Positions 50,121-58,833 of a stretch of 64,000 bases of DNA are shown piece by piece. A program made the position numbers and the translations under genes. The DNA lies in contig NZ_JAATJI010000001.1 of assembly GCF_011927825.1 (NCBI RefSeq), positions 1,550,001 to 1,614,000 on the forward strand, written 5' to 3'. The notes under the pieces are model-generated. The model ran no database searches. It was not told the origin of the DNA and was given only the letters and a program-made list of their open reading frames with translations. Source of the stretch: Polymorphobacter fuscus (GTDB taxonomy: Bacteria; Pseudomonadota; Alphaproteobacteria; Sphingomonadales; Sphingomonadaceae). The stretch's first letter is position 1, and the number at the start of each line of letters is the position of its first letter.

Positions 50121-51373
50121 CCGCTGTGCAGACGATCCACACGATGGCCGCCGCCGCCCGCGCCGCACTTTCGGACCTCGCTGCCGCGCCGACGGCGCAA
50201 AAGGCCGCCGCGATCACCGCCGCTGCCGCTGCCATCCGCGCCCGGGCGGGCGATCTTCTCGCCGCCAACGCCGCCGATGTGACGGACGCCCGCACCGCCG
50301 GCATTTCGGCGGCCCTCATCGACCGGCTCGCCCTCGACGCCGGGCGCGTACAGGCCATTGCCGCCGGCCTCGACACCGTTGCCGCCCTGCCCGACCCGGT
50401 CGGCGAATCGATCAGGACGTGGACGCAGCCCAACGGCCTCGCCTTCGAACGTGTCCGCGTGCCGCTGGGCGTCATCGGCATCATCTACGAAAGCCGCCCG
50501 GGCGTCACCGCCGACGCTGCCGCACTGTGCCTGATGGCGGGCAACGCCTGCCTGTTGCGCGGCGGGTCGGAGGCGGGGCGGTCCAACGCCGTCCTGCTGC
50601 AATGCGTCGCCGCCGGGCTGGCCAGCGCCGGGCTGCCGGCCGCTGCCGTCCAGCTGGTCCCCGCCGGTGACCGCGCGCTGGTCGGCGCCATGCTCGCCGC
50701 CCAGGGGCTGATCGACGTCATCATCCCGCGCGGCGGCAAGGGGCTGGTGGCGCGTGTCGCGGCCGAGGCACGGGTGCCGGTGCTCGCGCACCTCGATGGC
50801 ATCAACCATGTCTATGTCGATGCCTCCGCCGACCGCGCCACGGCCGTCGCCATCACCGTCAATTCCAAGCTGCGCCGCACCGCCGTCTGCGGCGCCATGG
50901 AAACGCTGCTGATCGACCGCGCCGCGCCCGCCGGCCTGCAGCACGCCGTCATCGCCGCGCTGGTCGATGGCGGCTGCGAGGTTCGCGGCGATCCCGACGT
51001 GCTCGGCCTCGATGCCCGCATCGGCCCTGCCGGCGACCAGGACTGGAACACCGAATATCTCGACGCGATCGCTTCGGCGGCGCTGGTCGATGGCGTCGAA
51101 GGTGCCATCGCCCACATCGCCCGCCATGGCTCCTCGCACACCGATGCCATCGTCGCCGAGGACCCTGGGGTGGCGGAGCGCTTTCTCGCCGCCGTCGACA
51201 GCGCCATCGTGCTGTGGAATGCCTCCACCCAGTTCGCCGATGGCGGCGAATTCGGCTTCGGCGCCGAAATCGGCATCGCCACCGGTCGCCTCCATGCCCG
51301 TGGTCCCGTCGGCCTCGAAGGGCTGACCACCTACAAGACGCTGGTCCGCGGCACGGGGCAGGTGCGCGCTTGA
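50117..51373 (+). CDS. proA: glutamate-5-semialdehyde dehydrogenase
   Basis: The 418-residue enzyme reduces glutamyl-5-phosphate. It has [16 protein letters not shown] and the nucleophile Cys in [13 protein letters not shown], plus the C-terminal GLTTYK. Together with proB it supplies glutamate semialdehyde, which cyclises to pyrroline carboxylate. The start is GTG. It shares TTGA with nadD. Confidence 0.96.
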   Translation: MTAVQTIHTMAAAARAALSDLAAAPTAQKAAAITAAAAAIRARAGDLLAANAADVTDARTAGISAALIDRLALDAGRVQAIAAGLDTVAALPDPVGESIRTWTQPNGLAFERVRVPLGVIGIIYESRPGVTADAAALCLMAGNACLLRGGSEAGRSNAVLLQCVAAGLASAGLPAAAVQLVPAGDRALVGAMLAAQGLIDVIIPRGGKGLVARVAAEARVPVLAHLDGINHVYVDASADRATAVAITVNSKLRRTAVCGAMETLLIDRAAPAGLQHAVIAALVDGGCEVRGDPDVLGLDARIGPAGDQDWNTEYLDAIASAALVDGVEGAIAHIARHGSSHTDAIVAEDPGVAERFLAAVDSAIVLWNASTQFADGGEFGFGAEIGIATGRLHARGPVGLEGLTTYKTLVRGTGQVRA

Positions 51374-51966
51374 AGCGAATCGGGCTTCTGGGCGGCTCGT
51401 TCAACCCGGCGCATGCCGGCCATCGCCACATCAGCATCGAAGCCATGCGGCGGCTGCGGCTCGATGAAGTCTGGTGGCTGGTCAGCCCGCAGAACCCGCT
51501 CAAGTCCAGCAGCGACATGGCACCGTTGCCGGCGCGCCTCGCCTCCGCCCGCCGCACCGCCCGTCATCCGCGGATCCGCGCCAGCGCCATCGAAGCCCGG
51601 CTCGGCACGCGCTTTGCCATCGATACCGTAGCCGCGCTGCAGCATCGCCACCCCGACTGCCGGTTCATCTGGCTCGCCGGCGCCGATATCCTGCCCGAAC
51701 TTCACCGCTGGCACCGTTGGCGCGATCTGCTTCGACGGCTGCCGATTGCCGTTTTGGCGCGACCGCGCTACATGGGGGATGCCTTGCGTTCCCCGGCAAT
51801 GGCCTGGGCACGGCGCTGGCGCCGTCGCCAGGGCACCGCCGCCGACTGGCCGGGCTGGACTTTGCCGGCAATCGTGGTGCTCGATATCCGGGCGACCCCG
51901 GTGTCGGCGACGGCGATTCGCGCCCGCGATCCGGATTGGCCACGCCGGATGGACCACAGGCACTGA
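51370..51966 (+). CDS. nadD: nicotinate-nucleotide adenylyltransferase
   Basis: The 198-residue enzyme makes deamido-NAD. The nucleotidyltransferase motif [11 protein letters not shown] is at the N-terminus, [12 protein letters not shown] follows, and the C-terminal SATAIRAR replaces the usual SSTxIR. The start is TTG within the proA stop codon, which fits the family N-terminus exactly. Confidence 0.94.
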   Translation: MKRIGLLGGSFNPAHAGHRHISIEAMRRLRLDEVWWLVSPQNPLKSSSDMAPLPARLASARRTARHPRIRASAIEARLGTRFAIDTVAALQHRHPDCRFIWLAGADILPELHRWHRWRDLLRRLPIAVLARPRYMGDALRSPAMAWARRWRRRQGTAADWPGWTLPAIVVLDIRATPVSATAIRARDPDWPRRMDHRH

Positions 51967-51969
51967 CTG

Positions 51970-52398
51970 ATGATCGGACGTTTTTTGACTGACACCACCA
52001 CCAAGACCCGCGCTGCCGAAATCGACGCCCATATCGAGGCGCTGCATGCCATGGTCATGCAATCGCTCGACGACGACCAGGCGGTGGAAGTCGTTTCGAT
52101 CCCGCTCGCCGGCAAGACCAGCATCGCCGATTACATGGTCATCGCCAGCGGCAAGTCGGGCCGGCAGGTCGCATCGATGGCGGCCAAGATTGCCGACAAG
52201 TGCAAGCAGGATTTCGGCCGCCCGGCGCGAGTCCAGGGCCTGCCGACCGCCGACTGGGTGTTGATCGACGCCGGCGATGTCATCGTCCACCTGTTTCGCC
52301 CCGAAGTCCGCGCCTTCTACAATCTGGAAAAGATGTGGGCGTTCGGCGACGACGCCAACCCCGGCGAACCGCGCATCGGCAATCTCGCCCGGCCGTAA
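51970..52398 (+). CDS. rsfS: ribosome silencing factor RsfS
   Basis: The 142-residue protein binds L14 and blocks subunit joining in stationary phase. The family core is visible: QAVEVVSIPLAGKTSIADYMVIASGKSGRQV, then the GLPTADWVLIDAGDVIVHLFRPEVRAFYNLEKMW block. It lies 3 bases after nadD and 3 bases before rlmH. Confidence 0.95.
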   Translation: MIGRFLTDTTTKTRAAEIDAHIEALHAMVMQSLDDDQAVEVVSIPLAGKTSIADYMVIASGKSGRQVASMAAKIADKCKQDFGRPARVQGLPTADWVLIDAGDVIVHLFRPEVRAFYNLEKMWAFGDDANPGEPRIGNLARP

Positions 52399-52401
52399 CC
52401 C

Positions 52402-52812
52402 GTGCGGCTGACGATCGTCGCCCGCGGCCGAATCGGCCAGTCCCCCGAAGCCGACCTTGTCGATCGCTATCGCGCGCGCGTGCGTGACCTGTCCGTCGTC
52501 GAAATCGGGGAACTGGCGCCCTGGCCGCGCTTTGCCGGCGGCCGCACCGTGGTGCTCGATGAAACCGGCGCCGACCTGCCGTCCCCCGCGCTCGCCGAGC
52601 GGCTGCGGCAGTGGCAGGACGGTGGCGCCCGCGAAGTGCGCTTCCTGATCGGCGCCGCCGACGGCCATGACGCCGCGACTCGGGCCGCGGCCGACCTGCT
52701 GCTCGGCTTCGGCCGCGCCACCTGGCCGCACATGCTCGTCCGCGCCATGCTCGCTGAACAAATCTATCGGGCCACGACGATCATGGCCGGCCACCCCTAT
52801 CACCGAACTTAG
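52402..52812 (+). CDS. rlmH: 23S rRNA pseudouridine1915 N3-methyltransferase
   Basis: The 136-residue SPOUT methyltransferase acts on assembled 70S ribosomes. VVLDETGADLPSPALAERL, FLIGAADGHD and the C-terminal MLVRAMLAEQIYRATTIMAGHPYHR are the trefoil-knot SAM-site residues. The start is GTG. It ends the proB-to-rlmH string. Confidence 0.95.
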   Translation: MRLTIVARGRIGQSPEADLVDRYRARVRDLSVVEIGELAPWPRFAGGRTVVLDETGADLPSPALAERLRQWQDGGAREVRFLIGAADGHDAATRAAADLLLGFGRATWPHMLVRAMLAEQIYRATTIMAGHPYHRT

Positions 52813-52829
52813 CAGCGGCTGCGACAGCG

Positions 52830-53804
52830 CTACAGCCACCCCCGCCAGCGGAAGAACACATAGGGCAGCACCGCCGATGCGACCATCAGCATCAGCGCCC
52901 ATGGATAGCCGAAATGCCAATGGAGTTCGGGAATGAAATCGAAGTTCATGCCATAAATGCCGGCGATCAGCGTCGGCGGCAGAAACACGATCGCGCCGAC
53001 CGAAAAGATCTTCAGCACCGCATTCTGTTCAATGGAAATGAACCCCAGCGCCGCATCGAGCAGGAAGGTGATGTTGCCGTTCATATAGGTCGCATGATCG
53101 GTCAGCGATGCCAGGTCGCGCGTCAGGCTCTTGATGTGCGGCCCCAGGTCGGCATTCTTGGGTGCCGCGAACGCCAGATAGCCCAGCGCGCGCGACAGGC
53201 TGACCGCCGAATCGCGCGCCTTCGACAGCGAATCCTGGGCCGACCCCAGCCGCACGAGCAGGGTCTGCAGCACCAGGTTCGACAGGCGTTGCGAGCCATT
53301 GCCCCGCGCCCGCCCGAAGGCCTTGCGCGAGATCGCATCGACGTCGCGGCCGATATGCTCGATGCTGTCGGCCAACCGGTCGACGACGCCATCGAGCAGA
53401 TTGACCAGCGCCATCGGCGGTGTCGCGCACATCGCCGGGGCGCGTTCGGCATGGCCGGCGAAGCGGTCGAACGACACGATTTCGGCATAGCGGACGGTGA
53501 TCAGATGCGCCGGTGTCAGCACGAAGCTGACGGCATGGCTTTCCGCCGCGCCGCGCATGATGCCGGTCGCCAGCGTCGCGGTCATGTAGATCGCACCATC
53601 CTCGGTGTAGAGGCGGCTGGACGTTTCGATCTCCGCCATTTCGTCGCGGGTCGGCACGCCGATGCCGGTTGCGGCTTCGACAAAGGCTTCCTCGTCATGC
53701 GTCGGATTGAACATGTCGATCCAGACCGCGCCCGATGGCAGCGCGCCCCTGGCATCGATTTCGGTCAGCGGCTTGGGCTGGCCCGGGACAAAGACACGCA
53801 ACAT
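52830..53804 (-). CDS. corA: CorA-family magnesium/cobalt transporter
   Basis: The 324-residue protein has a large N-terminal cytoplasmic domain and two C-terminal helices. The pore signature GMN (285-287 in GIYGMNFDF) sits at the end of the first helix, which begins with IFSVGAIVFLPPTLIAG. CorA forms a pentamer that lets Mg2+ enter. The C-terminus ends FFRWRGWL, basic as expected. It is convergent with rlmH and divergent from a cytochrome b gene. Confidence 0.95.
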   Translation of the reverse strand: MLRVFVPGQPKPLTEIDARGALPSGAVWIDMFNPTHDEEAFVEAATGIGVPTRDEMAEIETSSRLYTEDGAIYMTATLATGIMRGAAESHAVSFVLTPAHLITVRYAEIVSFDRFAGHAERAPAMCATPPMALVNLLDGVVDRLADSIEHIGRDVDAISRKAFGRARGNGSQRLSNLVLQTLLVRLGSAQDSLSKARDSAVSLSRALGYLAFAAPKNADLGPHIKSLTRDLASLTDHATYMNGNITFLLDAALGFISIEQNAVLKIFSVGAIVFLPPTLIAGIYGMNFDFIPELHWHFGYPWALMLMVASAVLPYVFFRWRGWL

Positions 53805-53962
53805 TCAGCTCGGGCCCTTCATTCTGCGACACTGGAACAGGTGCGGTCGGCAGCCGCCGCTTTTATGACGGCAATCGGCAATATGCATCGCAAAACATTT
53901 GTAACCTGTGACGCTGCCGGCCCGAATGTCCGTTGATGCGCGTGCGGGGGAGCAGCGATACC

Positions 53963-54829
53963 ATGGCCTTGATGCAACCTGCCGATACGCCGCCCGCGGT
54001 CGCCCCCGGTGCGCCCTATCTGTTCCACCGTCACGCGCTGGCCGTGCGCGTCACCCATTGGATCAACGCGATCGCGATCTTTTTCCTGCTGATGACCGGG
54101 CTCAACATCTTCAACGCCTATCCGATGCTGCAATGGGGCCAATATGGCGCGTCGCCCGATGCGGCACAGGCCTGGCTGCAGATCGGCAGCAGCGGCGATG
54201 CCGGCTTCGTCCGCATCGGTGACCTGCGCATCACCACCACCGGCATCCTGGGCCTGTCGGACAGCAAGGCCGGCGCGCCGCAGGCCATCGCCTATCCGCA
54301 CTGGGCGACCTTCCCCAGCTATCGCGACCTGGCGACGGCGCGCAATTTCCATTTCTTCTTCGCCTGGGTGCTGGTCGTCAACGGGCTGGTCTATCTCGCC
54401 TACGGCCTGTTCAGCGGCCATTTCCGCCGCGACCTGGCGCCCAGCGCCGCCGAACTGGCGCCGGCCAATATCGCCAATGATGTCGCCGCCCATGCCCGGC
54501 TGCGATTTCCCAGGGGCGAGGACGCGCGGCATTATCACATCCTGCAAAAGCTCGCCTATGGCGGCGTCATCTTCCTGCTCATCCCGGGGATGATCTTCAC
54601 CGGCCTTGCCATGTCGCCGGGCATGAACGCCGCCTGGCCGCTGCTGATCGAAGCCACCGGCGGCCGCGCCTCGGCGCGATCGCTGCACTGGATCTTCGCC
54701 AATCTGCTGATCCTGTTCATCATCGTCCATCTGCTGATGGTGCTGCTGGCCGGACCCTGGAACGAGATCCGATCGATGATCACCGGCCGCTTCCGCATCG
54801 ATCCTGCCAAGCCCGAGGTCGCACCATGA
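53963..54829 (+). CDS. cytochrome b/b561-type membrane subunit
   Basis: The 288-residue protein has four membrane helices with candidate heme ligands in each: H32 (VTHWINAIAIFF), H130 (NFHFFFAWV), H242 (SLHWIFAN) and H256 (IIVHLLMV). This is the Ni/Fe-hydrogenase or formate dehydrogenase-type di-heme b subunit. It overlaps the following sulfite-oxidase-fold gene by ATGA and should pass electrons between that protein and the quinone pool. GGGGGAG lies upstream of the chosen ATG; an in-frame ATG three codons later is also possible. Confidence 0.87.
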   Translation: MALMQPADTPPAVAPGAPYLFHRHALAVRVTHWINAIAIFFLLMTGLNIFNAYPMLQWGQYGASPDAAQAWLQIGSSGDAGFVRIGDLRITTTGILGLSDSKAGAPQAIAYPHWATFPSYRDLATARNFHFFFAWVLVVNGLVYLAYGLFSGHFRRDLAPSAAELAPANIANDVAAHARLRFPRGEDARHYHILQKLAYGGVIFLLIPGMIFTGLAMSPGMNAAWPLLIEATGGRASARSLHWIFANLLILFIIVHLLMVLLAGPWNEIRSMITGRFRIDPAKPEVAP

Positions 54830-55611
54830 TCCTGATGTCGCGCCGCCGGCTGATCGGCGTCGGCGGCGCCGCGGCCGGTGGCCTGCTGCTCGCGGGCTGC
54901 GACAACCTTGCCAGCGATGACAAACTCGCGCGAATCGTCCGGTCGGCCGAGGATGCGTCGCGCGGCTTCCAGCGTTTTGCCGGCCGCGACGCACTGGCGC
55001 GCGAATTCAGCCGCGCCGACATGTCGCCGGTGTTCAAGGTCAATGGCACGCGCGAGCCGGTCGACGCCGATTACCAGGCGCTCAAGGCCGGCAACTTTGC
55101 CGACTGGCGATTGACCGTGAACGGGCTGGTCGCCAACCCGCTCTCGCTCAGCCTTGCGCAACTCCGCGCCATGCCGGCGCGGACCCAGATCACCCGGCAC
55201 GACTGTGTCGAAGGCTGGAGCGCGATCGGCGAATGGACCGGACCGCAACTCGCCAGCGTGTTGATGGCCGCCGGCATGCAGACCCGCGCGCGCTACATCG
55301 TTTTTCGCTGCGCCGACGATTATGGTGGGGAGGTTTCCAAAGGCGGCCCCCAGTCGACCGCGCGCTATTACGAAAGCATCGACATGATCGACGCCTTTCA
55401 CCCCCAGACGATCCTCGCCACCATGATGAACGGTGCCCCGCTCAGCATCGGCCATGGCGCCCCGCTGCGGCTGCGCGTCGAACGCCAGCTCGGCTACAAG
55501 CACGCCAAATATCTGATGGCGATCGATGTGGTCGACAGCCTGGCGGGCTATGGCAGCGGCCATGGCGGCTATTGGGAAGACCGCGGTTACGAATGGTATG
55601 CCGGAATCTGA
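54826..55611 (+). CDS. molybdopterin-dependent oxidoreductase, sulfite-oxidase fold
   Basis: The 261-residue protein starts with a Tat-like signal (SRRRLIGVGGAAAGG) followed by a lipobox-like LAGC, so it may be a folded, exported lipoprotein. The Moco domain has the Mo-ligand Cys in TRHDCVEGWSAIGEW (C127), and YYESIDMIDAFHPQTILA with LGYKHAKYL. It is a bare Moco domain with no heme or dimerisation domain, like MsrP (YedY). Unlike MsrP/MsrQ, its partner is a b561-type cytochrome. The substrate is unknown. Confidence 0.87.
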   Translation: MILMSRRRLIGVGGAAAGGLLLAGCDNLASDDKLARIVRSAEDASRGFQRFAGRDALAREFSRADMSPVFKVNGTREPVDADYQALKAGNFADWRLTVNGLVANPLSLSLAQLRAMPARTQITRHDCVEGWSAIGEWTGPQLASVLMAAGMQTRARYIVFRCADDYGGEVSKGGPQSTARYYESIDMIDAFHPQTILATMMNGAPLSIGHGAPLRLRVERQLGYKHAKYLMAIDVVDSLAGYGSGHGGYWEDRGYEWYAGI

Positions 55612-55710
55612 CGGCGGCGCATCGGGCATAGGGCCGGGCAAACGCCGCCGCAGCAAGCCGGGACGCCAGGCCCGTCGACATCGACATCGCACGTCCCCGC
55701 AAGGTGCAGG

Positions 55711-56115
55711 CTATTGCGGAAAATGCTCGACATGCGTCTCGGCGGTGCGGCCGAAATAGACGGCGCGACGTCCGCTGAACGACACGATATAGCCAGCGCA
55801 CCCCGCATCCATGACCTTTCGGCAAAAGCCTTCATAGCTATAACCCGGCACCAGTTGCTGCGCTTCGCGGATGGCGGCCGTGATCGCCGCCGTGTCGAAC
55901 TGCGCCGCAACCGGCGTGTCGAGCCGGTGCGCGGCCAACGCCAAGCTGTCGCCGTCGGGGTGGTAATAGATCGCGGTGGCGCGCCGATAGTCGACCGCAT
56001 AGCTTTCAAAGCCTGCCGCCATCAGCGTGTCGACAATCTGCGGGAAGGTCATCGCATGGTCCTCGGCGCCGCGCAGGCAGGCCGTGGCGATGTCGATCAG
56101 GTGTGGGTCCATCAT
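55711..56115 (-). CDS. DUF1398-family protein
   Basis: The 134-residue protein matches DUF1398 (E. coli YbcV type): DTLMAAGFESYAVDYRRATAIYY, FDTAAITAAIREAQ, and YEGFCRKVMDAGCAGYIVSFSGRRAVYFGR. No function is known for the family. It lies 15 bases downstream of the marR-type gene, so it is probably under its control. Confidence 0.85.
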   Translation of the reverse strand: MMDPHLIDIATACLRGAEDHAMTFPQIVDTLMAAGFESYAVDYRRATAIYYHPDGDSLALAAHRLDTPVAAQFDTAAITAAIREAQQLVPGYSYEGFCRKVMDAGCAGYIVSFSGRRAVYFGRTAETHVEHFPQ

Positions 56116-56130
56116 GCGGTCCTTTCGTCG

Positions 56131-56586
56131 TCATTCGACCGGCGTGGCCGTTATGCGCAACTGCACCACCGCGTTTGCCAGGATGCGCTCCAGAACGGCG
56201 CGATCCGCGCTGCTGAGGTGGGCGAAGCATTCCGCTTCATTCTGTTCGGCCAGCGCCGCGAGCGCGGGCACCATTTCCGCCCCGTGCGCTGTCAGCCGCA
56301 GAAAATGGGCGCGCCCGTCGGTGGCGCTGGCATCGCGCACAACCAGGGACTTGGCGACGAGGCGATCGGCCAGCTTGGAGATCGCGCCGCGTGTCATGCC
56401 CATTGCATCGGCGAGCTGGCTCGGCGCGACCGACTCCACCGGGTAGAGGCGGCGCATCACCGTCCATTCGGCGACGGTCACGTCCTTTGCCGCCAGCTTG
56501 CGGGAAAAGGCCTGGGACACGTGGTTGGACAGCTGGCGCAGCCGGTATCCAAGATGCGCAGTGAGTTCGGGAATATCGCAAGACAC
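56131..56586 (-). CDS. MarR-family transcriptional regulator
   Basis: The 151-residue protein has the MarR winged helix: EWTVMRRLYPVESVAPSQLADAMGMTRGAISKLADRLVAKSLV, with a wing DGRAHFLRLTAHG. N- and C-terminal helices would form the dimer. The start is GTG with AGAGGGG five bases before it. A 42-bp perfect dyad covers its promoter, suggesting autoregulation together with the DUF1398 gene. The effector is unknown. Confidence 0.92.
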   Translation of the reverse strand: MSCDIPELTAHLGYRLRQLSNHVSQAFSRKLAAKDVTVAEWTVMRRLYPVESVAPSQLADAMGMTRGAISKLADRLVAKSLVVRDASATDGRAHFLRLTAHGAEMVPALAALAEQNEAECFAHLSSADRAVLERILANAVVQLRITATPVE

Positions 56587-56598
56587 GGCAACCCCTCT

Positions 56599-56640
56599 GG
56601 TTGACTAGGAAACTATCTGGCTAAAGTTTCCTAGTCAACC
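56599..56640 (-). promoter_or_regulatory. 16-bp-arm palindrome over the marR promoter
   Basis: GGTTGACTAGGAAACT (56599-56614) and its exact reverse complement (56625-56640) flank a 10-base spacer. Read toward marR, TTGACT forms a -35 with TAGTTT 17 bases on, so the dyad embraces both promoter boxes. Each arm also contains a shorter TAGGAAACTA-like half-site. This fits the operator of a dimeric MarR regulator. The opposite strand also carries TTGACT. Confidence 0.75.
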
Positions 56641-56724
56641 GGATTTGCATGCGACGGGATGAACTGCTGCAATGGGGCCATCGGTGGTCGCGCGCTGGGC
56701 GCCGGATCACCGATACGGGCGGCA

Positions 56725-58731
56725 TTACCCCTGCCAGCGCAGCCCCAGCCAGAGCGTGCGCGGCTGCGCCCGGTCGATCAGCCCGTCCGCCCCCACGCCC
56801 GACACCACCGTCGCATCGGTGATATTCTCGGCGCGCACCTCGACGGAAACGCCCTGCCACAGCCCCAGCCGGGCGCTCGCATCGAGCGTCGTCGCCGGCG
56901 CGATCCGGCGCAGATTCTGGTCGTCGTCGAACTGCGCACCGAAATGGCGCAACGTCACCCCCGCGCCCAGCCGCGTCCCGGTCCACGCCAACGTCCCCGA
57001 CGCGCTCAGCTGCGGGGACGCCGCCGGTCGCAGCCCGTCGAGCCCCGCCGCCGGCCCGCTCGCCCGCACCTGCGGGTCGGCCCACGCCAATGACCCCTGT
57101 GCGCTCCACGGCCCCGCGCTGACCGACGCATCGGCCTCCACGCCATGGACCACCACCCGGTCGAGGTTGAGCCGCTGGCGGAACGATCCGTTTGCCGCCA
57201 CAAAGCCGACTTGCGGAAAATTGCCCGGGCCGCGCCCCAGCGTGACATTGGCGATCGCGCCGGCCAGTTCATTGGCATAGGCGGTCACCGACAGGCGCGC
57301 CGTCGGAATCGGCCGCCAGTCGAAACCGGCCTCCACACCCCGCGCGCGTTCCAGATCCAGCGCCGGGTTCGCCGCGGTCGCATCGGCGCCGACGCGAAAG
57401 GGGCGGTACAGCTCGTTGGGCGTCGGCAACCGGAAGCCGGTATAGGCGGCACCACGCAGCGCCAGCGCCGGCGCCAGCGTCACCACCGCCCCGCCCCGCG
57501 CCGTTGCCCGCCAGCCATCGCGCGCCGGAGTCAGCAACGATTGCGTCACGGCGCCCGTATCCGAATCGCGTTCGATCAACCGACCCTGCGCGATCGCCCA
57601 GCGGTCGGCGCGGACGCCGCCGGTCAGGGTCAGCAGGTCGTTCAGCTTCCAGCTGTCCTCGGCATAGACGCCGACGGTCGATGTCGCGCCGCCCGCCTCG
57701 CGCAGCCGGGTATAAAACCCGTTCACCAGACGGAAGCGTTCATGGCTGGCGCCATCGCCGCGCCGCGCATCGATGCCGATCTGCAGGTCGTGCGCCGCGC
57801 CCAGCGGCGGCCGCAGCTCGATCTTGCCGCCGATGCCCGTCGCCGGGGTGCGATACTGGTCGAGCGTCGGCGTCGCCGTGGTGCGGGCGGCGTTGACCGA
57901 AGCAAAGCCGGCGGCGAAATCGCGCGTCTGCACATAGGCCAGCGCCTCCGCGCCCCAGTCGCCGCGATGCACCACCCGCACGCTGGCATCGGCACCGCGG
58001 GTCCGCGAATTGACCAGTTCGATCCCGCGCACGCGCTCGTCATCGAACGCCCGCCCCGTCACCTGGACTTCGGTCGCATCGCTGACCGGCACCACTGCGC
58101 GGATGCTGGCGCCCCAGCTCTTGTACCGCGCCGGAATGTCGATCGGCCCGCGCTGGTTTTCGGGCAGCAGCACATAGCCATCGCCTTCGTCATACCGTCC
58201 GCTGACCGAAACGAACCCCTGCCCCAACTGCGCCGTGACCCCGCCCGCCGCTTCCCACGACCCGCGCGAGCCCCCGGCGATCCCCAGGCTGACCGGTGCC
58301 AGCGTCGCCGGCGTGCCGCTGCTGAGGTTGAGCGTGCCTGCCACCGCACCGGCGCCGAAGGCCCCTGCACCGCCGCCGCGCACGACGCTGACACTCGCCA
58401 GTCGCGACGGGTCGATGGCGCTCCACGGGATATAGCCGGCAAACGGATCGGCCACCGGCACGCCATCGAGCAGCACCAGCGCCCGCGACGCGGCATTGCC
58501 GCCCAGTGCGCGCAGCGTCACCCCCTGCGATGTCGGGTTCGCCGAGCGGCTGTCGGTGCGCCGGAACGCCACCAGCCCCGCCACGTCCTTCAACGCATCC
58601 TCGATGCGCCCGCTGGCGGTCGTCGCCAGCCGCGCCGAATCGATGGTGACGGTCGAATAGGCCGCCGCCCCCGATGGCGCCGGCAGCGCCTGGCCGGTGA
58701 CGACGATTTCCGCGGGTGCAACATCCATCAT
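56725..58731 (-). CDS. TonB-dependent receptor, BtuB-like, without visible signal peptide
   Basis: The 668-residue protein begins almost at once with a plug domain (AEIVVTGQALPAP, VTLRALGGNAASRALVLLDGVPVADPFAGY, VVRGGGAGAFGAGAVAG). A barrel follows, with the C-terminal RTLWLGLRW-type strand. The size suggests a BtuB/siderophore-type receptor. In front of MMDVAPAE there is no hydrophobic signal segment, and an in-frame TGA lies about 12 codons upstream of the ATG. Without a signal the receptor could not reach the outer membrane, so the gene is either 5'-damaged or mis-sequenced here. It lies divergent from a thiolase gene, about 100 bases away. Confidence 0.85.
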   Translation of the reverse strand: MMDVAPAEIVVTGQALPAPSGAAAYSTVTIDSARLATTASGRIEDALKDVAGLVAFRRTDSRSANPTSQGVTLRALGGNAASRALVLLDGVPVADPFAGYIPWSAIDPSRLASVSVVRGGGAGAFGAGAVAGTLNLSSGTPATLAPVSLGIAGGSRGSWEAAGGVTAQLGQGFVSVSGRYDEGDGYVLLPENQRGPIDIPARYKSWGASIRAVVPVSDATEVQVTGRAFDDERVRGIELVNSRTRGADASVRVVHRGDWGAEALAYVQTRDFAAGFASVNAARTTATPTLDQYRTPATGIGGKIELRPPLGAAHDLQIGIDARRGDGASHERFRLVNGFYTRLREAGGATSTVGVYAEDSWKLNDLLTLTGGVRADRWAIAQGRLIERDSDTGAVTQSLLTPARDGWRATARGGAVVTLAPALALRGAAYTGFRLPTPNELYRPFRVGADATAANPALDLERARGVEAGFDWRPIPTARLSVTAYANELAGAIANVTLGRGPGNFPQVGFVAANGSFRQRLNLDRVVVHGVEADASVSAGPWSAQGSLAWADPQVRASGPAAGLDGLRPAASPQLSASGTLAWTGTRLGAGVTLRHFGAQFDDDQNLRRIAPATTLDASARLGLWQGVSVEVRAENITDATVVSGVGADGLIDRAQPRTLWLGLRWQG

Positions 58732-58833
58732 GGCGGCGTTGGTGGCGGCTGACAGGCGCTGGCGTCAAGCCTGCTGGCACAAATGCCAAGGCCCCATTAT
58801 CGATAGGCAAAACAATATCGGGGAACGATCACC

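Noticed and set aside
56652..56740. Short open frame after the marR operator (MRRDELLQWGH...)
   Set aside because: It continues antisense into the TonB receptor, has no ribosome site and no similarity I can recognise.
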